DNA of 55,424 bases from Burkholderiaceae bacterium (GCA_025458585.1 JALOSD010000007.1:1-55424), one strand, 5' to 3'. Shown: positions 1 through 13,346, numbered from the stretch's first letter. Numbers and translations: made by a program. Notes: generated by a model from the sequence alone, not told the origin.

Positions 1-1
1 C

Positions 2-970
2 TTACTTGCGGTACGCGTCGAGCAGCGCGCGGCCTTCGGGGCCGGCCTTCTCGAGCCACTCGGCGAGCATCGTCTGGCCGACCTTCTGCATGTCGGCCTT
101 CAGCTGATCGGAAGGCGGCAGGATCTGCATGCCGTTGGCCTTCAGTTTCTCGAGCGTCTCGGTGTTGACCTTGCGGCTCGCCGCCCAGCCGCGCGCCTCG
201 GCGTCGGCGGCGGCCTTCAGCAGCGCGTCCTGCGTCGGCTTGTCGAGCGCGTCGAAGGCGCGCTTGTTGACGATCACGGCGTTCTTCGGCAACCAGGCCT
301 GCGTGTCGTAGTAGAACTTCAGGTGCTCGTAGAGCTTGCTGTCGACGCCGGTGGCGCCCGAGGTCATCGTGCTCTCGACGACGCCGGTGGCCAGCGCCTG
401 CGCGAACTCCGCGGCCTGCACCGTCACCGGCTGCGCGCCGACGAGTTCGGCGATGCGCGACGTGGCCGGGCTGTAGGCGCGCCACTTGACGCCCTTCAGG
501 TCGGCCGCCGCGTTGATCGGCTTTTTCGCGTAGATGCCCTGCGGCGGCCACGCGACCGAGTACAGCACCATCATGCCCTGCTCGGCGAGCTTCTTGTCGA
601 GCAGCGGCTTCTGTGCTTGCCACAGCTTCATCGAGTCGTCGTAGCTCGTGGCGAGGAACGGGATGCCGTCGGCGCCGAACAGCTGCCACTCGTTCTGGAA
701 GTTGACGAGCAGGATCTCGCCGATCTGCGCCTGGCCGCCCTGCACGGCGCGCTTGATCTCGGGGGCCTTGAACAGCGACGCGTTCGCGTGCACCGTGATC
801 TTCAGCTTGCCGCCGGTGGCCTTGTCGACGTCGTCTGCGAACTGCTGCAGGTTGACGCTGTGGAAGTTGGTCGCCGGGTAGGCAGCGGGCAGGTCCCACT
901 TGGTCTGGGCGTGGACGGCAGGCGCGGCCACGAGCGCGGCGGCGGCGAGCAGGGCGGACAGCAGCTTCAT
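2..970 (-). CDS. TRAP transporter substrate-binding protein (DctP family)
   Basis: Periplasmic binding protein of a tripartite ATP-independent transporter, which captures a small, usually carboxylate-containing, solute for a DctQM membrane pair. The 322-residue product starts with a signal peptide (MKLLSALLAAAALVAAP, then VHA before QT). The DctP fold follows, with recognisable stretches such as GGKLKITVH and GGQAQIGEI. The start at 970 is chosen because an AGAGGAG ribosome site lies 5 to 8 bases upstream; a Met seven codons earlier would put this site inside the gene. Its partners would lie beyond the left end of the window. It diverges from the oxoprolinase gene, so the two may share a substrate (inference). 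The ligand cannot be read from the sequence. Confidence 0.9.
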   Translation of the reverse strand: MKLLSALLAAAALVAAPAVHAQTKWDLPAAYPATNFHSVNLQQFADDVDKATGGKLKITVHANASLFKAPEIKRAVQGGQAQIGEILLVNFQNEWQLFGADGIPFLATSYDDSMKLWQAQKPLLDKKLAEQGMMVLYSVAWPPQGIYAKKPINAAADLKGVKWRAYSPATSRIAELVGAQPVTVQAAEFAQALATGVVESTMTSGATGVDSKLYEHLKFYYDTQAWLPKNAVIVNKRAFDALDKPTQDALLKAAADAEARGWAASRKVNTETLEKLKANGMQILPPSDQLKADMQKVGQTMLAEWLEKAGPEGRALLDAYRK

Positions 971-1128
971 CGATGCTCCTCTTTGGTTCATGGACGCATG
1001 GGTGCGCGGGGCGCAAGCATCGCCCGTGCCACGTCGCGCCGGCTTCAGGGTTTGCCAGCATGGGCGCTGCGCTGCGTTAGGCTTACAGCTTCCCGTTCAT
1101 CGGGCGGCGCGTCCGCCCGGCCCCGGAC

Positions 1129-4794
<3,666 letters not shown>

Positions 4795-4797
4795 GCG

Positions 4798-5373
4798 TCA
4801 GCGGGCCGCCGGCGGCTCGACCTCGGCCCACAACGGGTCGGCCCCGAGCGTCAAGCCCACGCTGGCGAGCACGACCGGCTCGTCCGGCGCCGAGGGGTGC
4901 AGCACCCACAGGCCGTCATCACCCTTGCGGTACAGGTCGCAGCGGCGCGTCGCCGGGTCGGCGAGCAGGTACTCGCGCAGCGTCGGCAGCGTGCGGTAGG
5001 CGGCGAACTTGTCACCGCGGTCGAAGGCTGCCGTCGACGCCGACAGCACCTCGACGACGAGCGCCGGCTCGCGCTTGACGAGCGGGTCGGCGGCGTCGGC
5101 GGCGCTGCAGGTGACCATCACGTCGGGGTAGAAGAAGGCGTCGACGGCCTCGACGCGCAGCTTCATGTCGGTGATGAACGTGCGGCACGGTGTGCCGCGC
5201 AGGTGGGCACGCAACGCAGCGTAAACGTTGCCGGCCGTCGTGACGTGGCGTTCGTCGGCATCGGCCATCGCGAACACCTCGCCGCCCACGAATTCGTGCT
5301 TGACCGACTCGTGCGCGTCCCACGCGAGGAAGTCCTCGGCGCTCATGCGCGGCTTGGCGGCGGCGTCGCCCAT
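4798..5373 (-). CDS. Uma2-family (DUF820) putative restriction-endonuclease-fold protein
   Basis: A 191-residue protein of the Uma2 family, which has a PD-(D/E)XK nuclease fold but no established cellular role. Visible family marks are VKHEFVGGEVFAM near residue 25, FYPDVMVTC near 75 (core Asp), LVVEVLSAST near 105 (core Glu), and DRGDKFAAYRTLPTLREYLL. The core acidic residues are present, so the nuclease fold looks intact. An in-frame Met ten codons later (5346) is an alternative start; neither has a clear ribosome site. It is a single gene, convergent with the oxoprolinase and divergent from aroC. Such genes are widespread and often solitary. Confidence 0.85.
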   Translation of the reverse strand: MGDAAAKPRMSAEDFLAWDAHESVKHEFVGGEVFAMADADERHVTTAGNVYAALRAHLRGTPCRTFITDMKLRVEAVDAFFYPDVMVTCSAADAADPLVKREPALVVEVLSASTAAFDRGDKFAAYRTLPTLREYLLADPATRRCDLYRKGDDGLWVLHPSAPDEPVVLASVGLTLGADPLWAEVEPPAAR

Positions 5374-5401
5374 CGCAGCGGGGCTACAAGGTTGTCGATG
5401 C

Positions 5402-5420
5402 CGCGAGTGTAGGACTCGCG
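5402..5420. other. Perfect hairpin/inverted repeat in the Uma2-aroC divergent gap
   Basis: CGCGAGT-gtagg-ACTCGCG forms a perfect 7-bp inverted repeat with a 5-base loop, placed between the two divergent starts. A TACAAT box (5432-5437) that could be an aroC -10 element lies 12 bases downstream, so the palindrome would sit near the -35 position and could be an operator. It could equally be an RNA hairpin or chance in GC-rich DNA. Confidence 0.4.
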
Positions 5421-5444
5421 AGGCGCCTGCCTACAATGCCTCGG

Positions 5445-6551
5445 ATGTCCGGCAGCACGTTCGGCGAACTGTTTCGCGTCACCAACTTCGGCGAGAGCCA
5501 TGGCCCGGCGATCGGCTGCGTGATCGACGGCTGCCCGCCCGGGCTCGAACTCTCGACGGCCGACCTCCAGCCCGACCTCGACCGCCGCCGCCCGGGCACG
5601 AGCCGCCACGTCACGCAGCGCAACGAGCCCGACGCGGTCGAGATCCTCTCCGGCGTGTTCGAGGGCCGCACCACCGGCACGCCCATCGGCCTGCTGATCC
5701 GCAACACCGACCAGCGCAGCAAGGACTACGGCAACCTGCTCGACACGTTCCGCCCCGGCCACGCCGACTACACCTACTGGCGCAAGTACGGCCTGCGCGA
5801 CCCGCGCGGCGGCGGCCGCAGTTCGGCGCGGCTCACCGCGCCGATGGTCGCCGCCGGCGCGGTGGCCAAGAAGTGGCTGCGCGAGGCCCACGGCACCACG
5901 TTCACCGGCTGGATGAGTGCGCTCGGCGAGGTCGAGATCCCGTTCGAGGACGCCGCGCAGATCGCGCACAACGCGTTCTTCGCCCCCAGCGCCGCGATCG
6001 TGCCGCGCCTGGAGGCCTACATGGACGCGCTGCGCAAGGCGGGGGACTCGTGCGGCGCGCGCATCGAGGTGCGCGCGTCGAACGTGCCGCCCGGGCTCGG
6101 CGAGCCGCTGTTCGACAAGCTCGACGCCGACATCGCCTACGCGATGATGGGCATCAACGCCGTCAAGGGCGTCGAGATCGGCGACGGCTTTCGCGTCGTC
6201 GCCCAGCGCGGCAGCGAGCACGGCGACGAGCTGACGCCCGAGGGCTTCGCGAGCAACCACGCCGGCGGCGTGCTCGGCGGCATCTCGACCGGCCAGGACC
6301 TCGTCGTGCGCATCGCCATCAAGCCGACGAGCTCGATCCGCCTGGCCAAGCGCTCGATCGACCGCGACGGCCGGGCGACCACGGTCGAGACGCACGGCCG
6401 CCACGACCCCTGCGTCGGCATCCGCGCGACGCCGATCGCCGAGGCGATGCTGGCGCTGGTCGTGATGGACCACGCGCTGCGCCACCGCGCGCAGTGCGCC
6501 GACGTGCGGCTGCCGCTGCCGCCGCTTCCCGGCCAGACCGCCGGGCGCTGA
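5445..6551 (+). CDS. aroC: Chorismate synthase
   Basis: Catalyses the last step of the shikimate pathway, 5-enolpyruvylshikimate-3-phosphate to chorismate, with reduced FMN as cofactor, in the cytoplasm. The 368 residues match the usual length. Signatures are GESHGPAIGCVIDGCPPG at the N-terminus, the RRRPGTSRH loop near residue 45, RGGGRSSAR near 125 and GRHDPC near 320. The start at 5445 (MSGSTFGELFRV) gives the usual N-terminus; an in-frame ATG three codons upstream (5436) is possible. TACAAT at 5432-5437 is close enough that a nearly leaderless message is conceivable. No other aromatic-pathway gene is adjacent. Confidence 0.97.
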   Translation: MSGSTFGELFRVTNFGESHGPAIGCVIDGCPPGLELSTADLQPDLDRRRPGTSRHVTQRNEPDAVEILSGVFEGRTTGTPIGLLIRNTDQRSKDYGNLLDTFRPGHADYTYWRKYGLRDPRGGGRSSARLTAPMVAAGAVAKKWLREAHGTTFTGWMSALGEVEIPFEDAAQIAHNAFFAPSAAIVPRLEAYMDALRKAGDSCGARIEVRASNVPPGLGEPLFDKLDADIAYAMMGINAVKGVEIGDGFRVVAQRGSEHGDELTPEGFASNHAGGVLGGISTGQDLVVRIAIKPTSSIRLAKRSIDRDGRATTVETHGRHDPCVGIRATPIAEAMLALVVMDHALRHRAQCADVRLPLPPLPGQTAGR

Positions 6552-6768
6552 GCCGGCGGGCGCGCGTCGGTGTTGCGACGCCGCGCCGACGTCACCCTCA
6601 ACTTTCGCCGCCGGCAGCCGTAAACCGCGTGATGCGGCTGCGCCGGTGCGCTTCGCGCTGCGGCGCGAGCGTCGCCGCGACCACGACGACGACACGACCT
6701 CGATGGCAACCCTACCCGGATCCCTCGGTGGCGCCCTGCGCGCCACGTACGGGCGCTGACGCCGCACG

Positions 6769-8847
6769 ATGGACGCCGACCTGTTCGTCGACACCCCGCC
6801 GGCCCGCGCGCGCTGGCGCGAGCGGCTGGCGGCGTGGCACCCGCGGCAATGGCTCGGCACGCTGAAGGCGCGCCTGGCGGCCGGCGTGCTGGCTGCGTTG
6901 CTGGCGGGCATGGCGTGGGCGGCGTGGCAGATGGGCCAGGTCGCCGAGCGCGAGCTGCTGACGCAGGCGCAGCAGCGCGAGCAGCGCGAGGCGCAGCGCA
7001 CGGCGGCAGTGATCGGCCGCCGGCTCGCCGAGCTGCAGCGCGCGCTCGAAGCCGTCGCGCAGCGCATGGACCCCGCGCTGGCCGGCGACGCCGCGAAGCT
7101 CGAGGCTTTCCTCGTCGGCCAGCCGGTGCTGCTGACGGCGTTCCACTACGTCAGCGTCGCCGGCGTCGACGGCCGCGTGCTGATCTCGGTCGACGAGCGC
7201 AGCGTGCGGCGGCCGCAGGTCTCGATCGCCGACCGGCCGCACTTCCAGCGTACGCTCGTCGAGCGACGGGCACAGATCTCGCAACCGCTCCCAGGCCGCG
7301 TCGCCGACGAGCCGGTCGTCGTGTTCACGCAGCCCGTGCTCGACGCCCGCGGCGACGTCGCGGCGGTGCTGCTCGGCGTGCTGCGGCTGGCCAGCCGCGA
7401 CCTGCTCGCCGATCTGGCCGAAGCGCGCGACGACGACCACGGCACGATCGTCGTCGTCACCGACGACCACGGCACGATCATCGCGCACCCGCAGCGCGCG
7501 ATGCTGCTGCGCCAGCTGGCCGACGAGCCGCGGCTGGCCAGCACCTATCTGCAATGGGAGGCCGAAGCGCGTCCGCTGCAGCGCGACGTCGGGCACTGGC
7601 GGCAGCACGGCGAGGTCGTCGCGATGGCCGGCGAGGCCGCTGCCGGCTGGCACGTCTGGCGCGCCGCGCCGCGCGACGTGCTGCTCGCACCGCTGGCGCG
7701 CGGGCGCACGCAGGCGCTGCAGCAGGCCGGCGGCGTGGCCGCGCTGCTCGCCGTCGCGATGGTCGCGTTCTTCGCCTGGCAACTGCGCCCGCTGCGTCAT
7801 CTCGAGCGCCGCGCCGCGCGGCTGCTCGCCGGCGACGACGACGCCAGCGCCGGCTGGCCCGAGGCGAGCGGCGAGATCGGGCGGCTCGCGCGCACGCTGC
7901 GCCACGTCTGGGCCGAGCGCGCGCAGGTCGAGTCGTTCAACGCCCAGGTGCTCGGCAAGCTCGGTTCGGTGATGGCCGCCGCACCGGTGGGCATCGCGTT
8001 CCTGCGCGCGCAGCGCTTCGAGCTCGTCAGCAGCGAATTCTGCCGCCTGTTCGGTCGCCGTGAGGCCGACCTGCTCGGCCAGGGCGCCGGCCTCGTGTTC
8101 GCCGCGCACGACGACTACGTCGCGTTCGGCGAGCAGATCGCCGCCGCGTTCTCCACCGGCGCGCCGTACACCGGTGAATGGCAGTTCCTCCACGCCGACG
8201 GCAGCAGCTTCTGGGGCCGGCTGCGCAGCCGGCCCGTCGACGCCGCCGACCCTGCAGCCGGTGAGATCTGGACGCTCAACGACGTCACCGAGCAGCGCGC
8301 CGAACGCGAGCAGCTCGAGTGGTCGGCCACGCACGACGTGCTCACGGGCCTCGCCAACCGCAAGGCGTTCGAGGCGCGGCTGCGGCGCCTGTTCGCCGGG
8401 CGGCCAGCGAGCCTGCCGGCCGCGCTCGTGATGATCGACCTCGACCACTTCAAGCCGATCAACGACCGCGCCGGCCACGCCGCCGGCGACGCGATGCTGC
8501 GGGCCGTCGCGGGCGCGATCGGCGCGCGCGTGCGTGCGACCGACCTCGTCGTGCGCCTGGGTGGCGACGAGTTCGCCGTGCTGCTCGAGCACTGCGAGCA
8601 CGACGTCGCGCTCGCCGTCGCCGAGAAGCTGCGCCAGGCCGTGCACGGCGTCGCGCTGCCGTGGCAGGGTCACACGCTGCGCGTCGGCGCGAGTCTCGGC
8701 GTGGCGTCGCTCGAGGCCGACACCGCGAGCGCCGAGGCCTGGCTCGAGGCGGCCGACGCCGCCTGCTACGCCGCCAAGCACGGCGGGCGCGGCGCGGTGC
8801 GCGCGGCCAAGCAGCCGGCGCTGCGCCTCGTGGTCGGCGACAGCTGA
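6769..8847 (+). CDS. Membrane sensor diguanylate cyclase (Cache-PAS-GGDEF)
   Basis: Predicted to make cyclic-di-GMP in response to a periplasmic signal. In the 692 residues there is a first membrane helix at about 33-55 and a periplasmic Cache-like region at about 60-315 (VSVAGVDGRVLISVDER and DRPHFQRTL resemble dCache domains). A second helix lies at about 322-343, followed by a short HAMP-like linker, a PAS domain at about 400-515 and a GGDEF domain at about 525-685. The active motif GGDEF is intact near 598-602. RATD lies five residues before it and matches the product-inhibition I-site (RxxD), so feedback control is expected. Its TGA overlaps the ATG of the next cyclic-di-GMP gene, which suggests translational coupling. 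Confidence 0.92.
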   Translation: MDADLFVDTPPARARWRERLAAWHPRQWLGTLKARLAAGVLAALLAGMAWAAWQMGQVAERELLTQAQQREQREAQRTAAVIGRRLAELQRALEAVAQRMDPALAGDAAKLEAFLVGQPVLLTAFHYVSVAGVDGRVLISVDERSVRRPQVSIADRPHFQRTLVERRAQISQPLPGRVADEPVVVFTQPVLDARGDVAAVLLGVLRLASRDLLADLAEARDDDHGTIVVVTDDHGTIIAHPQRAMLLRQLADEPRLASTYLQWEAEARPLQRDVGHWRQHGEVVAMAGEAAAGWHVWRAAPRDVLLAPLARGRTQALQQAGGVAALLAVAMVAFFAWQLRPLRHLERRAARLLAGDDDASAGWPEASGEIGRLARTLRHVWAERAQVESFNAQVLGKLGSVMAAAPVGIAFLRAQRFELVSSEFCRLFGRREADLLGQGAGLVFAAHDDYVAFGEQIAAAFSTGAPYTGEWQFLHADGSSFWGRLRSRPVDAADPAAGEIWTLNDVTEQRAEREQLEWSATHDVLTGLANRKAFEARLRRLFAGRPASLPAALVMIDLDHFKPINDRAGHAAGDAMLRAVAGAIGARVRATDLVVRLGGDEFAVLLEHCEHDVALAVAEKLRQAVHGVALPWQGHTLRVGASLGVASLEADTASAEAWLEAADAACYAAKHGGRGAVRAAKQPALRLVVGDS

Positions 8848-11800
8848 TGTCGTCGCGCCCGCACGACTTGCCTCGCGTACCGCGGCGCCTTGGTGCCTCG
8901 CCGCACTGGCGCGTGCGCGTCGCGATGTGGCTGCTGCTCGCGGCGACGGTGGCGCTGGCGGCGGCGCAATGGTTCGCCGCGGGAGCCGGCAGCCGCGAGC
9001 AGGCGGCCGACGCCGCGCGCGTGCAGCTCGCCGAGGCGCAGCGGCTGCACGCCGAGCGCATCGCGCGCATGGCGGCGCTGTCGCAGCGCGAGAGCGCCGA
9101 GGACGCGCTCGCGCAGTCGCTGCAGCGCTCGCGCGACGAGGCGTCGCTGCTCGACGCGCAGCTTGCGGCGACGCCGGCGGCGCACGCGTGGCGCGAGCGC
9201 CACGACACGCTCTGGAGTCTGACCGAGGCGCTGCTCGCCGGACTGCGCAGCGGCGACTACACGCAGCTCGGGCCGCTGATCGCCGAGGTGCAGCGCGAGG
9301 CCGACGCGACGCTGGCGGCGGCCAGCGCGCTGCGCGACGAGCTCGCCGCCGGCGCGGCGGCACGCCGCGACGAGCGAGCGCGCCAGCTGCAGCACGTGGC
9401 GCTGCTGAGCGTCGCGCTGCTGCTGTTCCTCGGCCTCGCCGTCGCCGAGCCGGCGGCGCGCTTCGTGCGGCGCCAGCACCTGCGCCTCGCGGCGCAGGCC
9501 GGCGAGCTCGAACGCCTCGTGCTCGCCGCCGAGCGCACGCACAACGTCGTGCTCGTCACCGACGCCGAGCGCCGCACCGTGTGGGCCAACGACGCCTTCA
9601 CGCGCCTGAGCGGCTACACGCTCGCCGAGGCGATCGGCCGCACACCGGACGAGCTCCTGCACGGCGAGCGCACCGACGCCGCGACGGCAGCGCGCCTGCG
9701 CGGGGCGCTCGACGCCGGGCACGGCGTGCGCGTCGAGCTGCTCCACCGCGCCAAGGACGGACGCGAGTACTGGGTCGACCTCGACGTGCAGCCGCTCGTC
9801 GACGACGCCGGCCGGCCCAGCGGCTTCGTGCACGTCGAGACCGACATCACCGAGCGCGTCGAGGAGCGGCTGAAGAGGGCCGCGCTGCTTGCCGCGCTGC
9901 CGGTGGGCGTCGTGCTGAAGGACGCCGCCGGCACCGTCGTCGACTGCAACCCGGCGGCCGAGCAGGTGCTGCGGCTGCCGCGCCCGCAGCTGCTCGGCCA
10001 CGGCGTGACCGACCGCCGCTGGCGCACGGTGCGCGAGGACCTGAGCGACTACCCGCTCGCCGATCAGCCGTCATCGCGCGCGCTGGCCAGCGGCGAGCCG
10101 GTGCGCGGCGAGGTCATGGGCGTGCTGACACCCGACGGCGAGCTGCGCTGGCTGCTCGTGAACAGCGAGCCGATGCGCGACGCCGCGGGCCGCGTCGCCG
10201 GCGCGGTGGCCTGCTTCGTCGACGTCACCGAGCAGCGCGCCCGCGAGCGATTGCTCGCGTTGACCGTCGAAGGCTCGGGCGTGGGGGTGTGGCAGTGGAA
10301 CGTCGCCGACGGCACCGCCAGCGGCAACGAGCGCCTGTGGCGCATGCTCGGCTACGAGCGAGCGCCGGCCGACGCGACGGCGCGCGCCTGGGAGACGCTC
10401 GTGCACCCCGAGGACCGCGCGGGCTGGCGCGCGGCGCTGCGCGCGCACCTCGCCGACCCGACCGTGCCGTACCGCTGCGTGCTGCGCCTGCAGCGCGCCG
10501 ACGGCGGCTGGGCAAGCGTGATCTCGTCGGGCTCGGTCATCGAGCGGCGCGCCGACGGCCGGCCGGTGCGCATGGCCGGCACGCACGTCGACATGACCGA
10601 GCAGCTCGCGCTGCACGCGCAGCTGCGCGACAGCGCACGCACCGACGCGCTGACGCGCCTGCCCAACCGCAGCGTCGTCTTCGAGCGGGTCGAGCTGGCG
10701 CTGCGGCGCTGGCAGCAGCCGCCGCACCGCCACTTCGCGGTGCTGTTCATGGACTTCGACCGCTTCAAGCAGGTCAACGACACCTACGGTCACACGGCGG
10801 GCGACCAGCTGCTGCGCCAGATCGCGCAGCGCCTGCAGGGCGCGCTGCGCGGCGCCGACCTGCTCGGCCGCGCCGGCGCGGCCGCGGGCACCGCCGCGCG
10901 CATCGGCGGCGACGAGTTCGTCGTCCTGCTCGAGGACCTGCGCGCGCCCGACGACGCGCTGCGCGTCGCCGAGCGCCTGGTCGAGGTGCTGGCCAAGCCG
11001 TATGCCGTCGGTGCACGGATGCTGCACTCGGGGGCGAGCATCGGCGTCGTGACCTGCGAGCGCGCCGGCCCCGACGCCGAGACGGTGCTGCGCGACGCCG
11101 ACACCGCGATGTACGAGGCCAAGCGCGCGGGCCGCGGCCGCTGGGTGCTGTTCGACCCGTCGATGCACGAACGCCTTGAGCGCCAGATGGCCCTCGAGCA
11201 CGAGCTGCGCCGCGCGCTTGCCGCCGACGAGCTGTCGGTCGCCTACCAGCCGGTGGTCGACCTGCGCAGCGGGCGCACCGTCGGCCTCGAGGCCCTCGTG
11301 CGCTGGCGCCACCCGACGCGTGGCGCGATCTCGCCGGCGGAGTTCATCCCGGTGGCCGAGGAGTGCGGGCTGATCGACGCCGTCGGCAGCTTCGTGCTGC
11401 GCACCGCGTGCCGCCGCTTCGCGGCCTGGCGCGAGGCGCTCGGTGCCGCGGCGCCGCAGCGGCTGGCGGTGAACCTGTCGCGCGCGCAGCTGAAGGCGCC
11501 GGGGCTCGTCGCCGAGGTGGGCCGGGTGCTCGCCGCCAGCGCTCTGCCCGCGCCGTGCCTGCAGCTCGAGGTCACCGAGAGCCTGGCCGCGCAGGACGAG
11601 GGCGTGCAGGCCACGCTGCGCGAGCTGAAGGCGCTCGGCGTGCGACTCGCGCTCGACGACTTCGGCACCGGCTACTCGTCGCTGGCCTGCCTGCACCTGC
11701 TGCCGGTCGACACGGTGAAGATCGACCGTTCGTTCGTCAGCCGGATCGAGGGCAGCGAGCACCACCGCACGCTGATCGAGGCGACGATCCGCGTCGCGCG

Positions 11801-11972
11801 CTCGCTGGCGATGGAGACGGTGGCCGAGGGCATCGAGACCGCGTCGCAGTCGCTGCAGCTCTACGCGCTCGAGTGCGACAAGGGTCAGGGTTACCTGTTC
11901 AGCCCGCCGCTGCCCGAGACCGAGGTCGAGCCCTTCCTGCGCCACCGCATGGCCGACGCGCTCGCGGCCTGA
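8847..11972 (+). CDS. PAS-PAS-PAS-GGDEF-EAL cyclic-di-GMP protein
   Basis: A 1,041-residue membrane protein with both synthesis and degradation domains for cyclic-di-GMP. One helix is at about 27-46 and a second at about 187-205, with a periplasmic helical region between. PAS domains follow at about 220-335, 340-465 and 470-590, then GGDEF at about 600-770 and EAL at about 775-1,035. GGDEF is intact near residue 687. The EAL signature (GLEALVRWRHP), the metal and catalytic stretches VNLSRAQL, LEVTES and DDFGTGYSSL, the Lys of KIDRSFV and the Glu of AEGIET are all present, so phosphodiesterase activity is likely. An Ala/Gly-rich insert separates RGAD from GGDEF (see findings). The start at 8847 overlaps the stop of the preceding cyclase (TGATG). 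Confidence 0.92.
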   Translation: MSSRPHDLPRVPRRLGASPHWRVRVAMWLLLAATVALAAAQWFAAGAGSREQAADAARVQLAEAQRLHAERIARMAALSQRESAEDALAQSLQRSRDEASLLDAQLAATPAAHAWRERHDTLWSLTEALLAGLRSGDYTQLGPLIAEVQREADATLAAASALRDELAAGAAARRDERARQLQHVALLSVALLLFLGLAVAEPAARFVRRQHLRLAAQAGELERLVLAAERTHNVVLVTDAERRTVWANDAFTRLSGYTLAEAIGRTPDELLHGERTDAATAARLRGALDAGHGVRVELLHRAKDGREYWVDLDVQPLVDDAGRPSGFVHVETDITERVEERLKRAALLAALPVGVVLKDAAGTVVDCNPAAEQVLRLPRPQLLGHGVTDRRWRTVREDLSDYPLADQPSSRALASGEPVRGEVMGVLTPDGELRWLLVNSEPMRDAAGRVAGAVACFVDVTEQRARERLLALTVEGSGVGVWQWNVADGTASGNERLWRMLGYERAPADATARAWETLVHPEDRAGWRAALRAHLADPTVPYRCVLRLQRADGGWASVISSGSVIERRADGRPVRMAGTHVDMTEQLALHAQLRDSARTDALTRLPNRSVVFERVELALRRWQQPPHRHFAVLFMDFDRFKQVNDTYGHTAGDQLLRQIAQRLQGALRGADLLGRAGAAAGTAARIGGDEFVVLLEDLRAPDDALRVAERLVEVLAKPYAVGARMLHSGASIGVVTCERAGPDAETVLRDADTAMYEAKRAGRGRWVLFDPSMHERLERQMALEHELRRALAADELSVAYQPVVDLRSGRTVGLEALVRWRHPTRGAISPAEFIPVAEECGLIDAVGSFVLRTACRRFAAWREALGAAAPQRLAVNLSRAQLKAPGLVAEVGRVLAASALPAPCLQLEVTESLAAQDEGVQATLRELKALGVRLALDDFGTGYSSLACLHLLPVDTVKIDRSFVSRIEGSEHHRTLIEATIRVARSLAMETVAEGIETASQSLQLYALECDKGQGYLFSPPLPETEVEPFLRHRMADALAA

Positions 11973-12179
11973 GCGCACCTGCCAACGCGGGCGTCGCGGG
12001 CGGGTTCCCCGGTTCGTCGCCGCCGGCTGCAGTTCGTCGGCGGGGGCGCGCAGCCCGTCGCGCCGGCGCGTGCGGCGTCGGCGGCGCTCCTACACTGCTG
12101 CACCTCCACCCGACACCGCGCCCGGTCGAGACGCGCCCGCCGCGAGGCCACGCGAGCCGGCGCAGCAAGGACGATCACG

Positions 12180-13346
12180 ATGCACAGGAAAGCGCTCGCC
12201 TGGGGCGCCGCGGTGACGCTGGCCGCCGGCGTCGCCGTCGCGGCCGTCGTCGCCGGCCCCGGCCTGCCCGGCCTCGGCGGCAAGAAGGCGGACAAGCCCG
12301 AGGTCACGCTCGAATTCCGCGCGAGCGAGGTCGTGCGCCCGCGGCGCGCCGCGATGCCGCTCGAGCTGTCGTTCTCGGGGCCGCTCGTCGCGCCTCAGAC
12401 CGCCGTCGTGCGCAGCAAGGCCGCCGGCACGCTGCTGACGCTGGCCGTCGCCGAGGGCAGCCGCGTGCGCGCCGGCCAGGTGCTCGGCACGCTCGACCTC
12501 GCCGAGCTCGACAGCAGGCTCGGCGAACGCGCGGCGATGCTCGAATCGGCGCGCGCACGGCTCGCGCAGGCGCAGCACGACCACGCCGCCAACGAGGCGC
12601 TCGCCACGCAGGGCTTCATTTCGGCGAACGCGCTGCAGGCGTCGCGCACCGCGCTCGACGCCGCGCAGGCGCAGTGGCGCGCGGCGCAGGCGCAGGTCGA
12701 CACGGTGCGCGTCACGAGGCGCGACGCGGCGCTGCTCGCGCCGATCGACGGCGTCGTCGCGAAGCGGCACGCGCTTCCGGGCGAGAAGCTCGCCGCCGAG
12801 CAGCCGGTGGTCACGCTGGTCGACCTCGCGACGCTCGAGCTCGCCGGCGCCGTCGGCACGCACGAGGTCTCGCGGCTCGCGCCGGGGATGCCGGTGCAGG
12901 TGAGCGTCGAAGGGCTCGATGCGCCGCGCGCGGCCAGGCTCGCGCGCATCGCGCCGGCCGCGGAACCGGGTACCCGCTCGATCGGCGTCACCGCGGTGCT
13001 GCCCAACCCCGACGAGCGCCTGCGCGCCGGCCAGTACGCGACCGCCAGCGTCGTGCTCGACGACCCGGTGCAGCGCCTGACGCTGCCCGTGAGCGCGATC
13101 TCCGGTGCGCCGGGGCAGGAAGGCGCGTGGGTGATCGACGGCGGCGCGCTCGTGCGCCGCGCCGTCGTGCTCGGCCGGCGCGACCCCGCGGCCGGGCGCG
13201 TCGAGGTGCTGCAGGGCGTGGCCGACGGCGACGTCGTGCTCGGCGCACGCTTCGACCATCTTCGCGACGGCGCGAAGGCGGTCGTCGTCGACGAGCCCGC
13301 CGTCTCCGCGGCGTCCGCCCCCGCCGTCCGATCGACGGCGAACTGA
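12180..13346 (+). CDS. RND efflux periplasmic adaptor (membrane fusion protein)
   Basis: Periplasmic adaptor that links an RND pump to an outer-membrane channel. The 388 residues start with one hydrophobic anchor (about 8-27) without a lipobox Cys, so it is probably held by an uncleaved helix. Then come the first lipoyl half (KAAGTLLTLAVAEGSRVRAG), an alpha-hairpin (about 115-185), the second lipoyl half (LLAPIDGVVAKRHALPGEKL) and the beta-barrel and membrane-proximal domains. An AAGGA ribosome site precedes the ATG. The pump gene follows after nine bases, so the two form an operon. No outer-membrane factor or local regulator is seen. TACACT about 90 bases upstream could be part of a promoter. 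Confidence 0.92.
   Translation: MHRKALAWGAAVTLAAGVAVAAVVAGPGLPGLGGKKADKPEVTLEFRASEVVRPRRAAMPLELSFSGPLVAPQTAVVRSKAAGTLLTLAVAEGSRVRAGQVLGTLDLAELDSRLGERAAMLESARARLAQAQHDHAANEALATQGFISANALQASRTALDAAQAQWRAAQAQVDTVRVTRRDAALLAPIDGVVAKRHALPGEKLAAEQPVVTLVDLATLELAGAVGTHEVSRLAPGMPVQVSVEGLDAPRAARLARIAPAAEPGTRSIGVTAVLPNPDERLRAGQYATASVVLDDPVQRLTLPVSAISGAPGQEGAWVIDGGALVRRAVVLGRRDPAAGRVEVLQGVADGDVVLGARFDHLRDGAKAVVVDEPAVSAASAPAVRSTAN

Noticed and set aside
6552..6768. Possible RNA gene or promoter in the 217-base gap after aroC
   Set aside because: No tRNA-like fold, no clear -35/-10 pair and no known RNA motif could be seen.
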